A stretch of DNA of 64,000 nt from Bryobacteraceae bacterium (GCA_025928545.1 JAICJH010000014.1:51992-115991), one strand, 5' to 3'; counted from the first letter of the stretch, positions 48,302 to 58,077 are shown. Numbers and translations are program-made. The notes: generated from the letters alone by a model not told the origin.

Positions 48302-50074
48302 CTATTCCCATTCAATCGTGCCGGGAGGCTTATGGGTGAGGTCGTAGTAGACGCCGGCAATTTCCGTTATTTCAAGGAGTTCCGCCGCCATCTTCCGGAG
48401 CAGATCGTCGGGCATGGTGACAGAATCGGCCGTCATTCCATCGACCGAGAAGATGGGGCGCAGCACGACGGAATCGCGGGATTCGCCGGAACCGAGAGGA
48501 ATCAGGATAACGGGAAACTGCCAGACTTTCGCATCGAAGCCGGATTTGAAACAGAGATCGCGCACGATACCATCAGCGCGACGTAATAACGCCAGTCGGC
48601 CATGAGTGATGTAGCTGGAGAAGACGCGCTGATGGCTGAGGGGCTCGCGCGCGGCGACGCGGGCCATGACACGATTCACGCCCGCACTGCGATTCACGAG
48701 TTCGGTAGCTTCGTCCTGGAGGCGAGCGGCGGCCGAGGGGAATGCGTCGATGGCGAGAACGGGAGCGTAGCTGCGGGAATCGCCCTGGACGCCGACAGAA
48801 TGCACGGGAACAAGCCAGCCTTCGGGGACTCGGGTCACGGGATGTTCTTCGGCGGAGCAGAGGCAGCGGATGGCGAGACCTGGGCCGGGAAACGGATGCC
48901 GGTCAAGGAGAGCGGCGGAGAGGCCCATTTCGCGGCCGATCTCACGAACCTCATCCTTGTAAAAATCCGCCAGAGGCTCGACGATAAGTCCCTGCTCCAT
49001 CAGCTTCTGAATTCCGGGAACACGGTTGTGATGCGTCTTGATGGTGGCGGCTTTCGACTGATCGCGACCGCTCTGATGGGAGGATGTTCCACCGGATTCA
49101 ATAGTATCGGGATAAATGGTGCCCTGCCCGAGAATCCAGCGTCCGTCGGCAAGACCGCGGGCCGCCATGATACGCTCCTGAACTTTGACGAACTGCTCAC
49201 CGATGATGTGGCGCTTCAGCTCCGGCTCGTGCACACCTTCGAGGGGAGCGAGGAATTCTTCCTCCGCGCGCTCGATCTGGACGACGCCGTGGCCGAGAGC
49301 CGCAAAGGTCTGTTCCACGAATTCGGTTTCGCCTTCGCGCATCAGGCCGGTATCGACGTATACGCCGCAGACGCGTTCCGAGCCCAGCGCCGCCAGGCAG
49401 AGAGTGAAGGCGACGGTGGAATCGACGCCGCCGCTGACGAAGAAGAACACGTTACGGTCGCCTGCGCGTTCGCGGACCTGCTCTTCGACCTGAGCGATCC
49501 GGTCCGACGGGTTCCAGTCTTTGTCGCACCCGCAGATTCCGAACAGGAAGTTTTCGAGGATGCGTGCACCTTCGGTGGTGTGGACGACTTCCGGGTGAAA
49601 CTGGACGCCGTAGAGCCTGCGTGCCGGATCTTCGATAGCGGCGGTGGAGCAGGTGGACGTGGTCGCAAGAACGCGAAAGCCGGGCGGAGGTACGGCAACG
49701 AGGTCGCGGTGCGACATCCAGATCTTCTGGTGATCGGTCAGGCCGGCGAGGAGCCGCGAGTCCGACGCCTGAATATCGAGGAAGGCAAGGCCGAATTCGC
49801 CTTTGTCGCCCTTGCGAACTTCGCCGCCGAGCAACTGGGTGATGAGTTGCTGTCCGTAACAAATGCCGAGGGTAGGAACGCCGGCCGAGAGAACAGCCGC
49901 ATCCATGCTGGGGCTATGCGGATCGTAGACGCTGGCGGGGCCACCGGAAATAACGATTCCGCGGGCATGACACAGAGACTCCAGCCGCGCTTCGCTGGGG
50001 AAGACTTCGGACGAGACGCCGAGTTCCCTGACTTTGCGGGCAATCAGATGGCAGTACTGGCCACCTGTGTCCAA
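48302..50074 (-). CDS. guaA: GMP synthase (glutamine-hydrolysing), long eukaryote-like form
   Basis: GGQYCHLIARKVREL, LGICYGQQLITQ, FFFVSGGVDSTVAF, HHNRVP, C-terminal KPPGTIEWE; start TTG as called in the track. Confidence 0.93.
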   Translation of the reverse strand: MDTGGQYCHLIARKVRELGVSSEVFPSEARLESLCHARGIVISGGPASVYDPHSPSMDAAVLSAGVPTLGICYGQQLITQLLGGEVRKGDKGEFGLAFLDIQASDSRLLAGLTDHQKIWMSHRDLVAVPPPGFRVLATTSTCSTAAIEDPARRLYGVQFHPEVVHTTEGARILENFLFGICGCDKDWNPSDRIAQVEEQVRERAGDRNVFFFVSGGVDSTVAFTLCLAALGSERVCGVYVDTGLMREGETEFVEQTFAALGHGVVQIERAEEEFLAPLEGVHEPELKRHIIGEQFVKVQERIMAARGLADGRWILGQGTIYPDTIESGGTSSHQSGRDQSKAATIKTHHNRVPGIQKLMEQGLIVEPLADFYKDEVREIGREMGLSAALLDRHPFPGPGLAIRCLCSAEEHPVTRVPEGWLVPVHSVGVQGDSRSYAPVLAIDAFPSAAARLQDEATELVNRSAGVNRVMARVAAREPLSHQRVFSSYITHGRLALLRRADGIVRDLCFKSGFDAKVWQFPVILIPLGSGESRDSVVLRPIFSVDGMTADSVTMPDDLLRKMAAELLEITEIAGVYYDLTHKPPGTIEWE

Positions 50075-50097
50075 AACCGCGATCTGGGCCGGGGAAA

Positions 50098-51750
50098 CTA
50101 CTTTTGCGCCCTTTCGGCTCGTATTTTTGTAGCGGTATTCAGAAGCGTCTGTGCTTTCGGAAGAGCCGAAACGGCAGCTTCCACTTCGGGATCGGTTTCA
50201 AGGATGTAGCGCGTGGAATCATCCACGTTGAAAGCCGTTTTGTAGATCTCGCTCTGCATGCGGCGGCGAATGGCGTCGGACTCCTTAGCGAAGTTGGCCT
50301 CGTTCAGCTCGTACTTCTGGGACAACAGCCAGTTGTGGAAGTCCGCCATCTGGGCTGCATCAAACGTCCATCCCTTGGGCAGCGGATCTTTGTGCGTGGA
50401 AAAGAAATGTTTCGTGTAGGTCTGGAACATGTACTTGACGTACAAGTCCGTTTCGAGCGGACCCGGCTTTGCGACTTCGAACTTTTCATCGGGCGAGATT
50501 CCGCCGCCGCCGTAGACGGTGCGACCGCTATCCGTCATTTTGACGTCGGCCATGTTCCGGGTGGCGGTGTTGTTGCGGTAATAATAATCGAAGAAAGAAA
50601 CGCTCGAGTAATCGCGCTGGATGAGACGTCCGCTGGGGGTGTAGTAACGGGCGGTCGTCAGGGCGAGCCCGGTGTTTTCAACCAGGGGATAAACGGTCTG
50701 GACCAGACCCTTGCCGAAAGTGTTGTCACCCAGAATCCAGGCGCGGTCGTGATCCTGGAGGGCACCGGAAACGATTTCGGAAGCGCTGGCGGAATTGCGA
50801 TTCACGATGACGACGATCGGATAATTGCGTCCGTGATTGCCTTCAGTGGCTCTGTAGGACTTTTCCTGTGAAGCGCGACCGTGGTGGGAAACAATCTCCA
50901 CACCTTTGGGGAGAAGGTGCCCGGCGACATGAACCGCTTCGTTCAAAAGACCGCCCGGATTGCCGCGCAGATCGAGAACCAGGCCTTTGAGATTGTCTTC
51001 ATCCAGTTTCTTGAGAGCGGCGTCGAAATCGCTGCCGGTGGTCTCGATGAATTCATCGAGCTTAACGTAACCGATGCCGGGCTTGATCATGAAAGCCGAC
51101 GGCACGCTGGAACGATTGATTTCGTCGCGAATGATGTTGACCACCACGGCTTCCGCGCCTTCGCCGCGCAGAACCTTGATCTGGACCGGAGTGCCTCTGG
51201 GGCCTTTCAGCAGATCGGCGACTTCGGTGGAGGTCAGTCCGTCGGTGTCTTTTCCGTTGACGTTGTTAATAACATCGTTGGGACGCAGGCCCGCTTTATA
51301 GGCCGGGGAACCGACGAACGGTTCAACCACAATTGTCTGCATGACACCGGACTGGTTCGGTTTGCCCTCGACGCGCATGCCGACGCCATAATAGTGGCCG
51401 CGTTGATCTTCGCGCATCTGGGCCAGGGCTTTCGGATCGAAGAAATTCGAATGCGGATCGAGAGTCCGCAGCATGCCGGGAATGGCGCCCGCACCGGTGG
51501 AACCATAAATGGCTTTATCGGCATTGACGGGATCGGCAAAATTCTGCTCGACAGTGGAGTAGAGGCGCGTGAACTGTTTTACGCTGGCGCTGATATCGTC
51601 ATCGCCGCCGGCCGCGGAGGCTACCTGGCTGCTGGGTCCATAGATACCGCCGATCACGGCGCAGGCCAAAACCAGGAGGGGGATCAGAAAGAAAGACCGA
51701 CGTTTATTCGACATGCCAATGAGGGCCATAGCGGAGATAGACCTTTCCAT
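50098..51750 (-). CDS. S41 family C-terminal processing peptidase (paralog 1)
   Basis: PDZ domain, VLDLRGNPGGLLNEAV, NRNSASASEIVSGALQDHDRAWILGDNTFGKG. Confidence 0.93.
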   Translation of the reverse strand: MERSISAMALIGMSNKRRSFFLIPLLVLACAVIGGIYGPSSQVASAAGGDDDISASVKQFTRLYSTVEQNFADPVNADKAIYGSTGAGAIPGMLRTLDPHSNFFDPKALAQMREDQRGHYYGVGMRVEGKPNQSGVMQTIVVEPFVGSPAYKAGLRPNDVINNVNGKDTDGLTSTEVADLLKGPRGTPVQIKVLRGEGAEAVVVNIIRDEINRSSVPSAFMIKPGIGYVKLDEFIETTGSDFDAALKKLDEDNLKGLVLDLRGNPGGLLNEAVHVAGHLLPKGVEIVSHHGRASQEKSYRATEGNHGRNYPIVVIVNRNSASASEIVSGALQDHDRAWILGDNTFGKGLVQTVYPLVENTGLALTTARYYTPSGRLIQRDYSSVSFFDYYYRNNTATRNMADVKMTDSGRTVYGGGGISPDEKFEVAKPGPLETDLYVKYMFQTYTKHFFSTHKDPLPKGWTFDAAQMADFHNWLLSQKYELNEANFAKESDAIRRRMQSEIYKTAFNVDDSTRYILETDPEVEAAVSALPKAQTLLNTATKIRAERAQK

Positions 51751-51940
51751 TTGAGCCGGCGGACAGTTTTGGCTCTAATGCGAGTATAGCAAGCGTTGAA
51801 ATTCGGACGTTTCGTGGCGGGCTCGTTTTCGACGGATCAGACAAAAACAGAGTCGACGCGAACCGTCGGGCAGAGGCTAAGGAATACCAGAGCATTCGCC
51901 CACACCGCGCGCGGCACCGGCGACCGCCAGGGAGCCCGAT

Positions 51941-53566
51941 TTACTTACGGGCGCGTTCGGCCCGGACCTTGTCGGCGCTGGTCAGCAAAGCCTGAGCCTT
52001 CGGCAAAGCTGCAACCGCGGCGATGACTTCCGGATCGGTTTCGAGGTGGTACTTCGTCGATTCGTCCACGCTGAAAGCCGTTTTGTAGATGTTCTCTTCA
52101 AGGTTCCGGCGAATTTCGGGGTACTCTTTGGTGAAGTCGGCTTCGTTGAAGTCGAACTTCCGATCTTTCAACCAGGTGTGAAACTCGGACATCTGGGTGG
52201 CATCGAAATCCCAGCCAACGGGCAATTGCTCTTTGTGCAGCGAGAAGAAATGCTTTGTGTAGGTGGGGAAGATATCCTTCACGAGAAGATCGATTTCGAG
52301 CGGCCCGGGCGTGGGAACTTCGAATTTTTCATCCGGCGAAATGCCGCCACCGCCATAAACAGTTCGGCCGCTATCGGTTGTCTTAACGTCGTCCGGGTTT
52401 CGCGCTTCCGTATTGTTGCGGTAGTAGTAATCGAAGAAAGAGACGCTGGAGTAATCGCGCTGGATCAGGCGGCCGCTCGGCGTGTAATAGCGAGCTGTGG
52501 TGAGGGCCAGGCCGGTGTTTTCGACGAGCGGATATACCGTCTGAACCAGACCTTTGCCGAAAGTGTTGTCGCCCAAAATCCAGGCGCGGTCGTGATCCTG
52601 AAGGGCTCCGGAAACGATTTCCGAGGCGCTGGCGGAATTGCGATTGGTGAGCACGACGATCGGATAGTTGACGCCGTGATTGCCCTCGTTCGCTTTATAC
52701 GACTGCTCCTGGGAAGCGCGACCGTGATGCGAGACGACTTCAACGCCTTTCGGAAGCAGGTGACCGGCAACCGCCACTGCTTCGGTGAGCAAGCCACCGG
52801 GGTTGCCGCGAAGATCGAGAACGAGACCTTTCAGATTGGGTTCGTCGAGTTTTTTGAGGGCGGCCAGGAAATCCGTGCTGGTGGTTTCAATGAAGCCAGT
52901 CTTGTCGATGCGGACGTAACCGATGCCGTTCTTCAGCATGAAGGATGCCGACACGCTGGAGCGCGTAATCGCGTCGCGAATGATGTTGAACACCAGTTCA
53001 TCCGAGCCCTCGCCACGCTGCACTTTGATCTGGACGGGAGTGCCGCGCGGACCGCGCAACAGATCGGCGACATCGGCCGAGTTCAAACCGTCGGTGTCCT
53101 TGCCGTTGACGTTGACGATCACGTCGTTGGGACGCAGACCTGCTTTATATGCCGGCGATCCGACGAGCGGATCAACCACGATGGTCTGGATGACATGAGC
53201 GGCATTGAGCTTGCTCACCACTTCCATGCCAACGCCATAATAATGTCCGCGCTGATCTTCGCGCATCGCTTTCAAAGCTTTGGGATCGAAAAAGTGCGAG
53301 TGTGGATCCAGGGTGACCAGCATGCCGGGGATGGCGCCTTCGTAGATGGCCTGATCGGCGTTGAGCTTATCCGCGAAATTCTGTTCGACGGTGGAATAAA
53401 GGCGGGTGAAGTCTTTCACACTGGCGCTGATGTCGTCGTCATTGCCGGCGGCGGATGCCACCTGGGTGGCGGGTCCGTAAAGGCCGCCGACGGCCGCGCT
53501 CGTGAGGACAAGCAACGGAATAAAAACAAAGGACCGGCGTCTGCGAGACAGTTCGAGGTGGGCCAT
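51941..53566 (-). CDS. S41 family C-terminal processing peptidase (paralog 2)
   Basis: Start moved to MAHLELSRRRRSF; same motifs as paralog 1. Confidence 0.93.
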   Translation of the reverse strand: MAHLELSRRRRSFVFIPLLVLTSAAVGGLYGPATQVASAAGNDDDISASVKDFTRLYSTVEQNFADKLNADQAIYEGAIPGMLVTLDPHSHFFDPKALKAMREDQRGHYYGVGMEVVSKLNAAHVIQTIVVDPLVGSPAYKAGLRPNDVIVNVNGKDTDGLNSADVADLLRGPRGTPVQIKVQRGEGSDELVFNIIRDAITRSSVSASFMLKNGIGYVRIDKTGFIETTSTDFLAALKKLDEPNLKGLVLDLRGNPGGLLTEAVAVAGHLLPKGVEVVSHHGRASQEQSYKANEGNHGVNYPIVVLTNRNSASASEIVSGALQDHDRAWILGDNTFGKGLVQTVYPLVENTGLALTTARYYTPSGRLIQRDYSSVSFFDYYYRNNTEARNPDDVKTTDSGRTVYGGGGISPDEKFEVPTPGPLEIDLLVKDIFPTYTKHFFSLHKEQLPVGWDFDATQMSEFHTWLKDRKFDFNEADFTKEYPEIRRNLEENIYKTAFSVDESTKYHLETDPEVIAAVAALPKAQALLTSADKVRAERARK

Positions 53567-53666
53567 GAGTCTAAGATCTCTCCTGAGCCCTCCCGCGGTC
53601 AAGGGCATGTGTTGTTAAATGTAGACGGGACAATGGACAAGACGTTAGGAGTGTCCGGCTGGTTTC

Positions 53667-54953
53667 CTATTTCGGCGCCGCCGGCGCCGCTTTCGCAGCA
53701 GCCGGTTTGTAGGTTTTTGTCAGGTTCTCGGCGATAAATACTCCGCTCTTGCCTCCGGCGATGATATCCAGGTCCCCGTCGCCATCGATATCCGCCACCC
53801 TGACCTGCAATCCAGCGCCCATGCGGCTTCCATAATCGATCAGGTGCCTGACCCATTCAACACCGCCATTGCCTGCCGGTCCGCGGCCGGCGGGGGCAAC
53901 TTTCCGGTATTCATACCAATAAAGACCGAGAGGTTCCTTCTCACCGGGGTCGCTGCCATTGTGAGCCATATAACGTTTTCCGGTCACCAGGTCGAGTTGC
54001 CCGTCGCCGTTCAGATCGACGAGTGTGGTGGCGTGGGCCTGAGACCAGGAGCTGTCGATGGAGTGCCGGACCCACTGAGCATCTTTGGAAGAATCGGCAG
54101 TCATCTGCTCCAGCCAGAAAACGCCGTAATCATGGGCGGCGGAGGTGAGGATGTCCATGCGGCCATCGCCATTGAGATCGAGAACGTACATGAACCCGAA
54201 TTGAGTGCGGGCCGGGGGCGCCGGAGTTGCTGCTGCTCCACGGCCAGCGGGGGCGGGTGGCGTTTCCCAGTCGGTCGCGTGGAAAGTCCAGTGGGCGTCG
54301 CTCGCCGGATTGGTGGGGTCGGCAGGAGCTTCAAACCAGCCCTTCGGAGTCAGGATATCGTTTCGGCCGTCGCCATTGAGATCGCCGACTCCGATGCCAT
54401 GGCCGTAGCTCTGCTGGCTGATGACGTGTTTCACGAACTTATGATCTTTCAGCTCGAACCAGGCGAGGGGAACTGCCGGGCGGTCGAATTCGGGCAGAAT
54501 TTCGAACGCTTTGCCATCGTTATTGAGGTCAACAAGGAAAGCGAACTCAGTGGGTCCGCTGGCATCGATTTCAGTTTTGACCCACTCCTTCACGGCGGGC
54601 GAGGCTAACGTTTTGCCCGGGTTCTTCAGCCAGACGATATTGCCTGAGAAATAGCCGAACTGGACGATATCGGGATAGCCGTCGCCATCCACATCGAGGA
54701 TGAGGTCGCTGAAGTTGTCAACGTAATTCTGGGTGAAGTTGATCTCGCGGAGAGGGTGCTTTTTCCACGTGGGGGCTTCATACCAGCTGTCGCCCGAAAC
54801 GATATCCGGCAGTCCATCTTTGTTGATGTCCGCGATGGCGGTGGTCTCAGTCGCACCGGGGTCGATCATCCGGACGCGGAATGAGATGTCCGGCGGGCGG
54901 CTGGCGGCGGCGAGGAAAACCGCTGTAAAGACGGGAAGGAGAGCTCTGCGCAT
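53667..54953 (-). CDS. secreted FG-GAP/VCBS repeat protein
   Basis: Repeated DINKDGLPDIVSGD / DVDGDGYPDIVQFG / DLNGDGRNDILT calcium-binding repeats. Confidence 0.88.
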   Translation of the reverse strand: MRRALLPVFTAVFLAAASRPPDISFRVRMIDPGATETTAIADINKDGLPDIVSGDSWYEAPTWKKHPLREINFTQNYVDNFSDLILDVDGDGYPDIVQFGYFSGNIVWLKNPGKTLASPAVKEWVKTEIDASGPTEFAFLVDLNNDGKAFEILPEFDRPAVPLAWFELKDHKFVKHVISQQSYGHGIGVGDLNGDGRNDILTPKGWFEAPADPTNPASDAHWTFHATDWETPPAPAGRGAAATPAPPARTQFGFMYVLDLNGDGRMDILTSAAHDYGVFWLEQMTADSSKDAQWVRHSIDSSWSQAHATTLVDLNGDGQLDLVTGKRYMAHNGSDPGEKEPLGLYWYEYRKVAPAGRGPAGNGGVEWVRHLIDYGSRMGAGLQVRVADIDGDGDLDIIAGGKSGVFIAENLTKTYKPAAAKAAPAAPK

Positions 54954-55026
54954 GATGAAACCTCAGGTTCCGAACGTAATCATCATATCTCCGATATATA
55001 GTTATCGCGGAGTTACTATCGGGATT

Positions 55027-55842
55027 ATGTTCACGCTGAAATCGAAAGTTGCGCTGGTGACAGGCGCGGGGCGCGGAATCGGACGCGCGATCGCACAACA
55101 GCTTGCCGCCGCCGGCGCCGCGGTCATGATCAACGATCTGGACCCCGCGCCACTCGCCGAAACGGCTGGCCTCCTGCCCGCCAACTGCGCGCAAATGGCG
55201 GGCGATGTGACCGAGCCCGCGTTTCCGCAGCAGTTGATCGATGCGACCGTCGCCCGGTTGGGCGGCCTGGACATTATCGTGAATAATGCGGGGTATACGT
55301 GGGATAGCGTCATTCAGAAAACCACGGACGAGCAGTTTCAGGCGATGCTCGACATCCACTCGGTGGCCCCCTTTCGAATTCTGCGGGCGGCTTCGGGCTT
55401 TATCCGCGAATCGGCGAAACGGGAGTCTGCCGAAGGACGACGCGTGGCGCGGAAGGTGGTCAACATCACCTCGGTTTCGGCAACGGACGGCGGCGCCGGG
55501 CAGGCCGGGTATTCATCGGGAAAAGCCGCGGTCATAGGGTTGACCCGGACTATGGCGAAAGAGTGGGGCCGGTACAACGTGAACGTCAACGCGGTGGGGT
55601 TCGGGCTTATCGGAACTCGTTTGACTCAGGCGTGGACGGAAGACTCGAAAATAGAAGTGAAGGGGCGGGAGATTCAGGCAGGAGTGCGGCAGGCGGTGCT
55701 CGATCAGGTGATTGCCGCGAGTCCGCTGGGCCGGGTGGGAACCGTGGAAGAGGCCGCCGGAGCGGTGCTTTTCCTGTGCTCGCCGCTCAGTGATTTTGTA
55801 ACTGGAGAGATTTTGATGTGCACGGGCGGAATGCGGTCCTGA
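55027..55842 (+). CDS. SDR family oxidoreductase (FabG-like)
   Basis: Start moved to MFTLKSKVALVTGAGRGIGRAIAQQL; GLDIIVNNAGYTWD; YSSGKAAVIGLTRTMA. Confidence 0.93.
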   Translation: MFTLKSKVALVTGAGRGIGRAIAQQLAAAGAAVMINDLDPAPLAETAGLLPANCAQMAGDVTEPAFPQQLIDATVARLGGLDIIVNNAGYTWDSVIQKTTDEQFQAMLDIHSVAPFRILRAASGFIRESAKRESAEGRRVARKVVNITSVSATDGGAGQAGYSSGKAAVIGLTRTMAKEWGRYNVNVNAVGFGLIGTRLTQAWTEDSKIEVKGREIQAGVRQAVLDQVIAASPLGRVGTVEEAAGAVLFLCSPLSDFVTGEILMCTGGMRS

Positions 55843-55871
55843 AAGGGACTGATTCCGCCCGCGCAGCCTGA

Positions 55872-56264
55872 CTACTTGATTTCGAAGTTCGGGGGCGTGC
55901 CGCCACGGTGAGCCATGTGGCAGGAGTTGCAGGTGCCGGACAAAGTTGTCATGGCTGCAGCCTGAGCATCCGCATCCTTCGCATCGGCGATCGTTTTTGC
56001 CGCATCATGCGCGGTCGTGGCCAGTTTGATCGCGTCGTCAACCTTTTTAGCTGTCCAGTAGGCTTTGATTGTGTCGAAAGCCGCGGCGATCTTAGTTGCC
56101 TCGGCGGAGGCTGCGGCAACGTCTTTGCCCATCACCGCCATCCGGAGCGGTCGGTTGGAGGCATTGACGGCTTTCATCGCCGTCTTATACTCTGCGTCGT
56201 CCTGTGCGCTCCCCAGAGCGGCGAAGACGGTTATTGCTGAAATCAAGAGGAAGGTGCGTTTCAT
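55872..56264 (-). CDS. cytochrome c (c-556/c'-like) secreted protein
   Basis: Signal peptide; C-terminal GTCNSCHMAHRGG heme motif. Confidence 0.82.
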   Translation of the reverse strand: MKRTFLLISAITVFAALGSAQDDAEYKTAMKAVNASNRPLRMAVMGKDVAAASAEATKIAAAFDTIKAYWTAKKVDDAIKLATTAHDAAKTIADAKDADAQAAAMTTLSGTCNSCHMAHRGGTPPNFEIK

Positions 56265-56356
56265 GGGTTACAGGATAACTCATTTTCGGTTTGTAATGGT
56301 ACATCCTTTTTTGCCGGACAGTACTTTTGTTGTGCTGCCGGTGTGATCCCGCTACA

Positions 56357-56854
56357 ATGCTTAAAATGGTCTCGCGAAAGCCTGTTAAGGCGCGGAAGTC
56401 TATGGCGGTTAAGAAGAAAATCCCCTCAATCGATCCACGGTTCGCTTGTTTCAAACTGGAGGTCAGGCCGTCGAAAATTCACCGCTGGGGCGTTTATGCG
56501 GGTGAAGACATACCGGCGCGGCGCAAGGTTATCGAGTATACGGGCGAACGAATCAGCCGGAAAGAAACCAAGCGGCGGAGCGAAGAGCAGGACAGAATGA
56601 TATACCTGTTCACGCTGGATAATTACTGGACGCTCGACGGTTCGGTGGGCGGCAGCGGGGCGGAGTTCATCAATCATTGCTGCGACCCGAACATCGTCAC
56701 CGAAATTCGCCAGGGTCACATCCTATATATGTCCCGGCGGCCGATCCGCCGCGGCCAGGAACTAACGGTGGATTACCATTTCGGGAAAGATATCGAAGAA
56801 GTACCCTGCCGATGCGGCGCGGCGATTTGCCGGGGAACTATCAACCTGAAATAG
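56357..56854 (+). CDS. SET domain protein-lysine methyltransferase with post-SET Cys motif
   Basis: VRPSKIHRWGVYAGEDIPARRKVIEYTGERIS, EFINHCCDPN, ELTVDYHF, CRCGAAICRGTI. Confidence 0.9.
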   Translation: MLKMVSRKPVKARKSMAVKKKIPSIDPRFACFKLEVRPSKIHRWGVYAGEDIPARRKVIEYTGERISRKETKRRSEEQDRMIYLFTLDNYWTLDGSVGGSGAEFINHCCDPNIVTEIRQGHILYMSRRPIRRGQELTVDYHFGKDIEEVPCRCGAAICRGTINLK

Positions 56855-56988
56855 TTCCAAAACGGGACAGGACACCTGCCACCGGGAGGGGCAACTGATG
56901 CCCTCCAAAATTATTGAGATATTCCCCGCAATTCCGCACTAAAGGTCAGGCTATGTATTGCCGATTGCATACATAAGAGGACGACCTG

Positions 56989-57867
56989 ATGACCAACGAC
57001 TCTGCGGCATTCGCCTGCGTGAAGAAAGATATCCTGATTTGCGATACTCAACCGGTCGCTGTTGAGGGCATGAAGTGGCTGATCGAAAACTCCGGCGACA
57101 TGCAGGTGGCGGGTTGTGTCCCTACCCTCGAAGCGGTCTATTCCCTTCTCAATCCCGAGGCTGCGCGCGCGGCGAAGCTGGCTGAAAAGCCGGCGGCGGA
57201 ACTGACAGTGCCTGAATCGGCGGCAGTCGACCCTGTCGCGGTCGAAGATCGCGTCACGCCGGAAATGCAACTGGTTGCCGAAACTGTCGGGGAAGCAGAA
57301 ATCTCTCCCTTCAGCGATGCGGTGGAAGTGGGTGCGGGCGACCACGCTGCCCCACCAACGCATATCGATGCCGTGGTGATCGACAAGGGATTGGGTTTGC
57401 TCTGCGTAATGGATCTGCTGCAGAAATTAACCTCCATGTCTCATCCGACGCCTGTCGTTGTCTGGGGCGCGATTAATGAAGCAGAGGCTCTTCGCATGCT
57501 GCAGGCTGGGGCGCGCGGGGTTTTGCGGCGCACATCGGAATCGGGCACTTTGCTGAACTGTCTGCGCTCGGTAACCGCGGGAAATACATGGATGGAGGAT
57601 GGCATCTTCGGCTCCGCCGAAAGGCTCTTCAACCCGAATCGTTCTCAACTGACTTCACGGGAGAAAGAGGTTGTATCGCTGGTGGAGAAGGGCATGCGCA
57701 ACCGGGACATCGCGCGCACGATGGGGATTCAGACCGGAACGGTGAAAATCCACCTCAAGCATATCTTCGAGAAGACCGGGGTGCGTGGCCGCTACAGCCT
57801 CGCCTTTACCGGACTTCAGAGCAAAGGCTCGATTGCGGTGAACGCGCCACCGCAGTTCACTGCCTGA
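56989..57867 (+). CDS. LuxR/NarL-family response regulator with atypical, interrupted receiver domain
   Basis: ILICDTQPVAVEGMKWLIENSGDMQVAG...IDAVVIDKG...; HTH LTSREKEVVSLVEKGMRNRDIARTMGIQTGTVKIHLKHIFEKTGV. Confidence 0.88.
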   Translation: MTNDSAAFACVKKDILICDTQPVAVEGMKWLIENSGDMQVAGCVPTLEAVYSLLNPEAARAAKLAEKPAAELTVPESAAVDPVAVEDRVTPEMQLVAETVGEAEISPFSDAVEVGAGDHAAPPTHIDAVVIDKGLGLLCVMDLLQKLTSMSHPTPVVVWGAINEAEALRMLQAGARGVLRRTSESGTLLNCLRSVTAGNTWMEDGIFGSAERLFNPNRSQLTSREKEVVSLVEKGMRNRDIARTMGIQTGTVKIHLKHIFEKTGVRGRYSLAFTGLQSKGSIAVNAPPQFTA

Positions 57868-58077
57868 GCGTCCGGTAGCTGCGCAATGACACGCGGCGTG
57901 TCTGCGCGACAAGGCGCAGGTAGCGCTCCCGAACGCAATCAGGTGGGAGGGCATAGGCCTGCGCAAAGATGTATTCAAGGCCAAAAACATTCAATTGGCG
58001 TGGAGTTGGATGCTATCGCTATCCATTTCGGCGCGCGGGTGGAATTGGGCACCGATTTGCGCCCGGCTGGGAACGCT

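Noticed and set aside
48602-50209. 535-aa + strand ORF opposite guaA
   Set aside because: Shadow ORF; guaA motifs on the minus strand are unambiguous
52046-53737. 563-aa + strand ORF opposite the second S41 protease (and 50881-51789 opposite the first)
   Set aside because: Similar shadow ORFs arise on both paralogs, as expected from conserved sense coding rather than a real antisense gene
54989-55012. CTCCG...CGGAG inverted repeat upstream of the SDR gene
   Set aside because: Only 5-bp arms over an AT-rich spacer; not distinguishable from chance
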